From Candidatus Nomurabacteria bacterium (GTDB lineage: Bacteria > Patescibacteriota > Minisyncoccia > Phycocordibacterales > UBA1006): a stretch of DNA of 5,086 bases. The DNA lies in assembly GCA_029882015.1 (NCBI GenBank), contig JAOULM010000039.1, forward strand, positions 1-5,086. Reading direction: 5' to 3'. Made by a program: the position numbers and the translations under genes. This document shows, in pieces, positions 1 through 3,877 of this stretch. Position 1 is the first letter of the stretch, and each line of letters starts with the position of its first letter. The notes beneath the pieces were generated by a model. That model worked only from the letters and a program-made list of their open reading frames with translations. It was not told the DNA's origin and did not search any database.

Positions 1-7
1 TTTCCGT

Positions 8-13
8 TATAAT
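8..13 (+). promoter_or_regulatory. -10 box of the transglycosylase gene; leaderless start likely
   Basis: A perfect TATAAT lies only 8 nt before the ATG at 22, so transcription should begin at or within a base or two of the start codon. The -35 box would fall outside the window. No Shine-Dalgarno sequence can fit in this gap. The same arrangement recurs before rpmE and prfA, which strengthens the call. Confidence 0.7.
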
Positions 14-21
14 AGTCAGAC

Positions 22-1371
22 ATGAAGAAAACATTTTTCACATTTTTTCTAAGAGCCATACTGATTTTTTCTGTGGTGTTTGTGGTGGTCCCTGTTATGG
101 TATCTGCCCAGACTGACGCATCACGTCGCGCCAAACTAGAAGCCGAGCTAGCACAGCTAGAGGCCGAAATCGCCCAACAGGAAATTACATTAGCAGTCCA
201 AAAAGCAAACAGTCACTCGATCCAAGGCGAAGTTGATATATTAGCCTCAGAAATCAAAGCCAAGCGTTCGCAAATACAAAAGAAAAATTCATTAATCAAC
301 GAGCTGTCCCGTGATATTGGATTCAAGCAACAAACAATTTCCGAGCTACACGCCAAAGAAGGTCGCCAAAAAGATTCCTTGGCACAATTGATAAGAAAAA
401 AATATGAAGTCGATGGATATTCAGTGTTGGAATTTTTACTTTCTGGACAAGAGGTATCAGAATTTTTAGTTACCGCCGATGATTTTACTTCGGTTAATCG
501 CGCCCTGAAAGAGTCTTTTGATGAGATTCGCGATATACGCGGACTTACCGAGATAGAAAAGAAACAACTCGAGGAACGTCAAACTCGCGAAGCTGACCTT
601 AAAAATTCTATCGAGGCGGATAAACGCAAGGTAGAAAAAAAAGAAGACGAACAAGAATATCTATTACAGCAAAGTCAGGCCAAGGAGAAAACATTTGAAC
701 AAATCCTGGCAGAACGAGAAGCTGCTGCGTCTAAAATTCGTGCACAACTGTTCGAATTGGTTGGAATTCCAGACGGCGGAATTCCATTCGGAGAGGCGTA
801 TCAATTAGCCAAAGAAGTCTCGGCTGTGGCGGGGATTGACCCAGCATTTTTGTTGGCGATTGCTACACAGGAAACAGGTATTGGAAAAAATGTTGGGACA
901 TGTAACCGCACTGGAGATTCGCGACACTGGGATGATATTATGCCTGGACCAGGTGATAATTCATGGCGTGATGATCAGACAATTTTTTTGCGCATTGTAA
1001 GCGAGCTAGGACTTGATCCTAATAACACTCCTTTGTCGTGTCCGTTTGGTAGCGGATGGGGAGGGGCGATGGGGCCTATGCAGTTTATTCCGGCAACTTG
1101 GGATATGTTTGACGAACGCATAGAAAAGGCGCTGGGTGTAAAAGTCGCTAACCCGTGGAACCCACGACATGCGTTTATGGCTTCATCTATGTATCTGGCT
1201 GATTTAGGGGCAACAAGGCAGACATTTACATCAGAACGCGAGGCTGCATGTAAATACTATTCAGGGCGTGGATGTTCCGACCCCAAGGTAAAAAACCTGT
1301 TTTATGGAAATAGCGTTATGGCTCATAAAAAGACTATCCAGACCAAAATTGATATAATCGAGGGAAATTAA
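22..1371 (+). CDS. Secreted coiled-coil protein with C-terminal lytic transglycosylase (SLT) domain
   Basis: This 449-residue protein probably cleaves peptidoglycan outside the cytoplasmic membrane. Residues 1-29 form a signal peptide (two Lys, a long hydrophobic core, VSA before Gln30). Residues about 34-130 and 175-240 are charged heptad-like coiled coil, with a PcsB-like stretch between them (about 121-170, LIRKKYEVDGYSVLEFLLSG). From about 255 an SLT-type fold follows: ATQETGIG puts the presumed catalytic Glu at 284, GAMGPMQFIPATW at 348-360 is the second lysozyme-like motif, and CKYYSGRGC at 410-418 replaces the usual YNAG-type motif. Four cysteines (294, 340, 410, 418) all lie in the exported domain and could form two disulfides. 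Coiled coil plus hydrolase recalls division-linked hydrolases controlled by FtsEX, but no partner gene is visible here. The start is set by the signal peptide and the -10 box. The domain call is firm; the physiological role is inferred. Confidence 0.88.
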   Translation: MKKTFFTFFLRAILIFSVVFVVVPVMVSAQTDASRRAKLEAELAQLEAEIAQQEITLAVQKANSHSIQGEVDILASEIKAKRSQIQKKNSLINELSRDIGFKQQTISELHAKEGRQKDSLAQLIRKKYEVDGYSVLEFLLSGQEVSEFLVTADDFTSVNRALKESFDEIRDIRGLTEIEKKQLEERQTREADLKNSIEADKRKVEKKEDEQEYLLQQSQAKEKTFEQILAEREAAASKIRAQLFELVGIPDGGIPFGEAYQLAKEVSAVAGIDPAFLLAIATQETGIGKNVGTCNRTGDSRHWDDIMPGPGDNSWRDDQTIFLRIVSELGLDPNNTPLSCPFGSGWGGAMGPMQFIPATWDMFDERIEKALGVKVANPWNPRHAFMASSMYLADLGATRQTFTSEREAACKYYSGRGCSDPKVKNLFYGNSVMAHKKTIQTKIDIIEGN

Positions 1372-1377
1372 AATAAC

Positions 1378-1455
1378 CCTCCTCCCCTATGTAGGGGAGC
1401 TCGCCCGGACGAGCCATTCGGACGGGGTGCCAAGGAACGAGGCGGAGGGGTATCA
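1378..1455. repeat. Short palindromic repeat, copy A (long form)
   Basis: The element begins CCTCCTCCCCTATGTAGGGG and ends GGCGGAGGGGTATCA. It starts with a hairpin (CTCCCCTA / TAGGGGAG). Its two ends are imperfect inverted repeats of each other, as in REP- or MITE-like elements. Copy B is at 2981-3031. Copy A carries 28 nt at 1400-1427 where copy B has one base; elsewhere they differ at a single position. It begins 6 bp after the transglycosylase stop codon and may act as a weak 3' hairpin, but no T-tract follows. From memory, similar pieces around TAGGGGAGG are widespread in CPR and other bacterial genomes. Confidence 0.8.
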
Positions 1456-1501
1456 AACAGCGCTCTCGATAAGATACGAATAGTGTCGACATCACATTCT
1501 C

Positions 1502-1530
1502 TTGCAAATTTCACTCCCGTATGCTATTGT
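1502..1530 (+). promoter_or_regulatory. rpmE promoter, extended -10, leaderless
   Basis: TTGCAA (1502-1507), a 17-bp spacer and TATTGT (1525-1530) make a sigma-70 promoter. A TG one base upstream of the -10 (1522-1523) adds an extended -10. The ATG at 1538 is 7 nt downstream, at the expected transcription start, so the mRNA should be leaderless. This rules against the in-frame TTG at 1502, which is part of the -35 box. Confidence 0.75.
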
Positions 1531-1537
1531 TTTGCTT

Positions 1538-1864
1538 ATGAAAACAGACATTCACCCAAAAAATTATCGACCTGTAATATTCCACGATAACTCTTCCGAA
1601 GAGCAGTTTTTGATCTGGTCAACAATCGAAACTACAGAAACTGGAAAATTAGACGGCAAAGAATATCCTTTGTACAAAGTCGAGGTATCATCAGCATCAC
1701 ACCCATTTTACACAGGGGAACACAAAGAAATGGACATCGCCGGGCGTGCTGATAAATTCCGTAAACGTGTGGCAAAAGCATCTGAAAAGAAGCCCGTAAA
1801 AAAAGCTGTTAAAAAGGCAGTCAAAAAAGCAGCAAAAGAAACAGAGGAAACCAAAGAAGCTTAA
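1538..1864 (+). CDS. rpmE: 50S ribosomal protein L31, cysteine-free (type B) form with Lys/Ala tail
   Basis: This 108-residue protein of the large ribosomal subunit has the L31 signature: MKTDIHPKNYRPVIFHD at the N-terminus, STIETTETGKLDGKEYPLYK in the middle, then VEVSSASHPFYTG and AGRADKFRKR. It contains no cysteine, so it is the non-zinc form that resembles RpmE2/YkgM rather than zinc-binding L31. Residues from about 84 form a basic tail with repeated KKAV units and an acidic end (ETEETKEA). This makes it longer than typical L31 proteins of roughly 70-90 residues. L31 near prfA is also known from Bacillus-type genomes, so the order is probably ancestral. The ATG at 1538 is supported by the conserved MK.DIHP start and by the promoter. 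It has its own terminator and is probably monocistronic. Confidence 0.93.
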   Translation: MKTDIHPKNYRPVIFHDNSSEEQFLIWSTIETTETGKLDGKEYPLYKVEVSSASHPFYTGEHKEMDIAGRADKFRKRVAKASEKKPVKKAVKKAVKKAAKETEETKEA

Positions 1865-1870
1865 CTTGTC

Positions 1871-1897
1871 AAAAATCCGCTTTTAATGCGGTTTTTT
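1871..1897 (+). terminator. Rho-independent terminator of rpmE
   Basis: The stem AAAAATCCGC / GCGGTTTTTT has one mismatch and a 7-nt loop (TTTTAAT). The 3' arm doubles as the T-tract. It begins 6 bp after the rpmE stop codon. Confidence 0.85.
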
Positions 1898-1910
1898 GGT
1901 ACTGGAGATT

Positions 1911-1970
1911 TGTCATTCTGAATTTATTTCAGTATCTAGGCCTAGATACTGAAACAAGTTCAGCATGACA
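1911..1970. repeat. 60-bp loopless palindromic repeat upstream of prfA
   Basis: The arms 1911-1940 and 1941-1970 are reverse complements at 27 of 30 positions, meeting at CTAGGCCTAG with no spacer. The outer ends read TGTCATTCTGAA and TTCAGCATGACA. This resembles a class of GTCATTCTGAA-type palindromes that I recall from many bacterial genomes, including CPR, but the family was not searched. The right end supplies the presumed -35 box of prfA (1965-1970). No transposase is nearby, so it is best described as a MITE- or REP-like element. Confidence 0.85.
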
Positions 1971-1994
1971 GGAAACAAGACTATCTGCTACACT
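1965..1994 (+). promoter_or_regulatory. prfA promoter, extended -10, leaderless
   Basis: ATGACA (1965-1970, five of six to consensus), an 18-bp spacer and TACACT (1989-1994) form the promoter. TG at 1986-1987 makes an extended -10. The ATG at 2001 is 6 nt after the -10, so the transcript should start at about the start codon. The -35 box is the outer end of the preceding palindrome. Confidence 0.65.
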
Positions 1995-2000
1995 ACTATC

Positions 2001-2978
2001 ATGATTGAAATCACCCCTGACAATTTAAAAGAATGGAAAGATAGCAAGCGGACGCAATTTTATGCCAGCGAGCTTGTTCGTCTGCTGGATAAAAAAACAG
2101 AAACCGAAAACATGCTGGGTGATGCGGACATGGCAGATATGGCGCGCGAAGAATTGGCAGAATTAGAAAATCAAATAAACGGAGTTTTGAATCAAATCGA
2201 AGAAATCTTGGAAAAAGAAAAAGAGGAAGAAGAATTTCCAAATGAAATTGTTCTCGAGGTGCGCGCGGGGGCTGGTGGTGACGAGGCGTCGCTGTTTGCG
2301 CATGAGCTAGCAAATATGTATCAACGATACGCCGAGATACGTGGATGGCAATGGACGACCTTGGATGTGTCATCAAACGATGTGGGGGGATACAAAGAAG
2401 CCAGTTTTGAAATACGTGGCGAGGGTGTATACAAAGCTATGCGTTTTGAAACAGGGATTCATCGCGTACAGCGTGTCCCTACCACCGAAAAACAGGGACG
2501 TATTCACACATCCACTGCATCCGTTGCTGTGCTGCCGATTCGCAAAAAGATTACCGTAAAATTAAAGGACGATGATCTGGAATTTGAAACCAGTCGGTCA
2601 GGAGGAAAAGGCGGACAAAACGTGAACAAAGTAGAAACGGCGGTACGCGTTATCCACACACCAACAGGTTTGTGGGTTCGTTCTACGGCACAACGTAGTC
2701 AGCTAAAAAACAAGGAACACGCGTTGTCTATTCTGGCTCAGAAAATTCAACAGAAAATTGATGCGGATGAAGCAAAGAAGTATTCAGCCGTGCGAGCCAA
2801 ACAGGTGGGAACAATGGATCGTTCAGAAAAGATACGAACTTATAATTTTCCACAAGATCGAATTACTGATCACCGCATCAAAGAATCGTGGGGAAATATA
2901 CCAGGAATTATGTCAGGAGAGATTGATAAGATTTTGAGCACAATTGAGGAAAAGCAGACAGAACTGGAGTCGGAATAA
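2001..2978 (+). CDS. prfA: Peptide chain release factor 1 (RF1)
   Basis: RF1 recognises UAA and UAG in the ribosomal A site and triggers release of the finished protein. Domain 1 (about 1-80) is a charged helical region, followed by EVRAGAGGDEASLFA, typical of class I factors. The stop-codon tripeptide lies in HRVQRVPTTEKQGRIHTS: Pro160-Thr161-Thr162 fits the RF1 PxT pattern, not the RF2 SPF. The catalytic GGQ is at 204-206 in SGGKGGQNVNKVETAVR, and RTYNFPQDRITDHRI lies near the C-terminus. At 325 residues it is shorter than E. coli RF1 (360), mostly by a reduced domain 1. The ATG at 2001 is preferred over the in-frame ATG at 1965, which sits inside the palindromic repeat and the -35 box. The methyltransferase gene prmC, often next to prfA, is absent from the following 2 kb. 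Confidence 0.95.
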   Translation: MIEITPDNLKEWKDSKRTQFYASELVRLLDKKTETENMLGDADMADMAREELAELENQINGVLNQIEEILEKEKEEEEFPNEIVLEVRAGAGGDEASLFAHELANMYQRYAEIRGWQWTTLDVSSNDVGGYKEASFEIRGEGVYKAMRFETGIHRVQRVPTTEKQGRIHTSTASVAVLPIRKKITVKLKDDDLEFETSRSGGKGGQNVNKVETAVRVIHTPTGLWVRSTAQRSQLKNKEHALSILAQKIQQKIDADEAKKYSAVRAKQVGTMDRSEKIRTYNFPQDRITDHRIKESWGNIPGIMSGEIDKILSTIEEKQTELESE

Positions 2979-2980
2979 TG

Positions 2981-3031
2981 CCTCCTCCCCTATGTAGGGG
3001 AGGTGCCGAGGAACGAGGCGGAGGGGTATCA
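2981..3031. repeat. Short palindromic repeat, copy B (short form)
   Basis: This is the short version of the element at 1378-1455. The first 22 bases are identical and the last 28 differ at one position, with a 27-nt deletion relative to copy A between them. The hairpin CCTCCCCTA-TG-TAGGGGAGG is perfect here. It begins 2 bp after the prfA stop codon and is the only hairpin available to end the prfA transcript, though it lacks a T-tract. Confidence 0.8.
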
Positions 3032-3058
3032 TACATAATCACTCAACCTCTCGCGTCT

Positions 3059-3078
3059 TCCCGGGCTTCGACCCGGGA
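3059..3078. repeat. CCCGGG palindromic hairpin
   Basis: TCCCGGG and CCCGGGA form a perfect 7-bp stem around the loop CTTCGA, followed by TCCAGAAT. On the - strand it begins GGATCCCGGG, like a palindrome I recall from many bacterial genomes. Without a T-tract it is more likely a repeat remnant than a terminator. Confidence 0.6.
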
Positions 3079-3088
3079 TCCAGAATCT

Positions 3089-3114
3089 TTTCTTTTTTCT
3101 TAGCAAAAAAGAAA
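3089..3114. repeat. A/T-rich inverted repeat
   Basis: TTTCTTTTTT and AAAAAAGAAA form a perfect 10-bp stem around CTTAGC. Being almost entirely A/T, it is a weak structure. On the - strand it also gives A-rich then T-rich arms, but without a GC core it is not a convincing terminator. Confidence 0.45.
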
Positions 3115-3251
3115 CACCCGATGAAATACATTCGCTACCGCTCATTATTTCCCTGGATAAAAACAATATAGTCGCTAGACTCCTTATTGTTAGTTAAAAA
3201 CCCAAGGCCTGTATCTCACTCTCTCAGAATTATCTAAAACTCTCGTTCACT

Positions 3252-3288
3252 ATTTCCCAGGGGGCACTACGTTAGCCTTCTGGGAAAT
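3252..3288 (+). other. 14-bp stem-loop with G-U pairs, possible structured RNA
   Basis: The arms ATTTCCCAGGGGGC (3252-3265) and GCCTTCTGGGAAAT (3275-3288) pair at all 14 positions if two G-U pairs are allowed. The loop is ACTACGTTA. The wobble pairs work only in RNA copied from the + strand sense; on the - strand they would be A-C mismatches. There is no T-tract, so it is not a terminator. Confidence 0.55.
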
Positions 3289-3362
3289 TCCTACGGAACG
3301 TTCACTTTCGTTTTGAAATTCTGGTTCGTTCGATAGGGGCCGGAGGACGCGTGTAATTTTGG

Positions 3363-3391
3363 TTGATAAAAATAGCATTTTTTGATACACT
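3363..3391 (+). promoter_or_regulatory. tRNA-Ile promoter, extended -10
   Basis: TTGATA (3363-3368), a 17-bp spacer and TACACT (3386-3391), with TG at 3383-3384, form an extended -10 promoter. The TGnTACACT core is shared with the prfA promoter. Transcription should start near 3398, giving a leader of about 18 nt for RNase P to remove. TATGAT at 3402-3407 is a weaker alternative -10. Confidence 0.65.
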
Positions 3392-3415
3392 CACTCGGTA
3401 ATATGATTACATATT

Positions 3416-3489
3416 GCGCGGTTAGCTCAGGTGGTTAGAGCGCGTCACTGATAATGACGAGGTCCCAGGTTCAAGTCCTGGATCGCGCA
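3416..3489 (+). tRNA. tRNA-Ile (anticodon GAT)
   Basis: A complete cloverleaf is visible. The acceptor GCGCGGT (3416-3422) pairs with ATCGCGC (3482-3488) with one G-U, and A3489 is the discriminator. The D-stem is GCTC/GAGC. The anticodon stem CGTCA/TGACG surrounds the loop CTGATAA, giving anticodon GAT, which reads AUC and AUU. The T-stem CCAGG/CCTGG surrounds TTCAAGT. The genome continues CAT after the discriminator, so CCA must be added by the CCA-adding enzyme. The 74-nt length is normal for tRNA-Ile. No rRNA gene is next to it, unlike tRNA-Ile(GAT) genes in many rRNA operons. Its last 18 nt are copied again at 3667. Confidence 0.96.
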
Positions 3490-3498
3490 CATAAAACA
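3472..3498 (+). repeat. 27-bp direct repeat, copy 1 (tRNA-Ile 3' tail)
   Basis: This stretch covers the T-loop end, the 3' T-stem, the 3' acceptor strand and the bases CATAAAACA beyond the tRNA. It recurs without a mismatch at 3667-3693, exactly 195 bp downstream. The arrangement looks like an attachment-site duplication at a tRNA gene, but no integrase lies between the copies. Confidence 0.9.
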
Positions 3499-3534
3499 TT
3501 AAACCCCAGACATATGTCTGGGGTTTAATGTTTT
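3493..3534. terminator. Perfect 42-bp palindromic terminator after tRNA-Ile
   Basis: The left arm AAAACATTAAACCCCAGA continues to CAT, and the right arm is its exact reverse complement, ending TTTAATGTTTT. All 21 positions pair. The A-rich and T-rich ends make it usable as an intrinsic terminator in both directions. It starts 4 nt after the tRNA. Confidence 0.85.
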
Positions 3535-3545
3535 AGTATGCAGGA

Positions 3546-3562
3546 CAGGACTTGAACCGAGG
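3546..3562. repeat. Inverted T-arm copy 1
   Basis: CAGGACTTGAACCGAGG is found here and again at 3741-3757, the same 195-bp offset as the direct repeat. Its first 13 bases are the reverse complement of the tRNA T-arm segment GGTTCAAGTCCTG (3468-3480). It therefore forms an outer inverted repeat around the terminator palindrome. Confidence 0.85.
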
Positions 3563-3666
3563 CGGTGCGAAGCCGGCCGAACGATAGTGAGGGCGAACCG
3601 CCGAGTGGAGCCTAATGGAATGAGATGATAACGAGCGAATGCGAAGGAATCATCCATGAGAGTAGG
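3563..3666. other. Structured spacer between the two tRNA-tail modules
   Basis: This 104-bp stretch has no convincing gene. GGCGGT (3561-3566) can pair with ACCGCC (3597-3602). A second imperfect stem joins CCTA (3611-3614) to TAGG (3663-3666), with GATGAT (3624-3629) pairing ATCATC (3649-3654) inside it. GCGAA-type words recur (3567, 3593, 3635, 3641). It could be a remnant of an inserted element or a folded RNA; I do not recognise it. Confidence 0.45.
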
Positions 3667-3693
3667 CAAGTCCTGGATCGCGCACATAAAACA
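3667..3693 (+). repeat. 27-bp direct repeat, copy 2 (detached tRNA-Ile tail)
   Basis: This is identical to 3472-3498: the 3' end of tRNA-Ile with its downstream bases, but with no tRNA 5' portion before it. It cannot encode a tRNA. The identity stops sharply at both ends, since the bases before it (TAGG) differ from the tRNA (GGTT). Confidence 0.9.
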
Positions 3694-3730
3694 AAAGACC
3701 CGATAGCAATGCTATCGGGTCTTTTGTTTT
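3688..3730. terminator. Perfect 43-bp palindromic terminator of the second module
   Basis: The left arm AAAACAAAAGACCCGATAG continues to CA. A single central A separates it from its exact reverse complement, ending CTTTTGTTTT. It sits at the same place in the repeat module as the 3493-3534 palindrome and has almost the same length, but a different internal sequence. Confidence 0.85.
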
Positions 3731-3740
3731 AGTTCGTGGG

Positions 3741-3757
3741 CAGGACTTGAACCGAGG
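3741..3757. repeat. Inverted T-arm copy 2
   Basis: This is identical to 3546-3562. Its first nine bases, CAGGACTTG, are the reverse complement of CAAGTCCTG at 3667-3675, so the second module also has outer arms around its terminator. GAAGCC follows six bases later in both modules. Confidence 0.85.
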
Positions 3758-3813
3758 TCTGGTGAAGCCCGATCGGTAAATAGGAATCAATGGGCGCAAT
3801 TTTTTAGGAAATC

Positions 3814-3842
3814 TTGACATTATACTTATTATAGCATATAAT
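3814..3842 (+). promoter_or_regulatory. Fully consensus sigma-70 promoter
   Basis: TTGACA (3814-3819), a 17-bp spacer and TATAAT (3837-3842) match consensus at every position. The transcription start near 3849 leaves an A-rich leader of about 29 nt with no Shine-Dalgarno before the ATG at 3878. This differs from the leaderless layout of the other genes here and predicts strong expression. Confidence 0.85.
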
Positions 3843-3877
3843 AGAAAAGAATAATTTTAAACTAAAACCAATAAAAA

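Larger units (their letters stand above)
3032..3362. other. Gene-free stretch with several hairpins
   Basis: No convincing coding frame is present on either strand. Besides the elements listed separately, a hairpin at 3162-3191 pairs AACAATA with TATTGTT around an inner AGTC-GCTA-GACT stem-loop. Two related motifs recur in it: CATTATTTCCCTGG (3143-3156) and CACTATTTCCCAGG (3248-3261). I do not recognise it as tmRNA, RNase P RNA, SRP RNA or a known riboswitch. It looks like either decayed repeats or an unidentified structured RNA. Confidence 0.5.

Noticed and set aside
466..654. Short - strand open frame inside the transglycosylase gene
   Set aside because: It is a by-product of the coiled-coil coding frame; it is low in complexity and has no start signals.
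1502..1537. TTG start for L31 that would add 12 residues
   Set aside because: The TTG is the first part of the -35 box TTGCAA, and the conserved L31 start is MKTDIHP at 1538.
1965..2000. Upstream ATG start for prfA
   Set aside because: It lies within the palindromic repeat and the -35 box; the promoter places the transcript start at about 2001.
2011..2559. Open frames on both strands inside prfA
   Set aside because: They overlap a well-supported gene and have no domain or promoter evidence.
3499..3687. 62-codon - strand open frame over the tRNA-tail modules
   Set aside because: It runs through the terminator palindrome and inverted T-arm repeats, so it is not a credible protein.
3667..3693. 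A second tRNA gene
   Set aside because: Only the 3' third of the tRNA is present; no matching D-arm, anticodon arm or 5' acceptor strand precedes it.
3472..3693. A complete integrative element with att sites
   Set aside because: Only about 170 bp lie between the direct repeats, with no integrase or other gene; at most it is a remnant, so it is treated as a finding only.
3472..3757. CRISPR array
   Set aside because: There are only two units, the repeats are parts of a tRNA gene, and the spacing of 195 bp is far too long.
3741..3780. A tRNA on the - strand ending in the inverted T-arm
   Set aside because: The - strand gives a T-arm-like end, but no 5' acceptor or anticodon arm lies at the right distance, and the same holds for 3546-3562.
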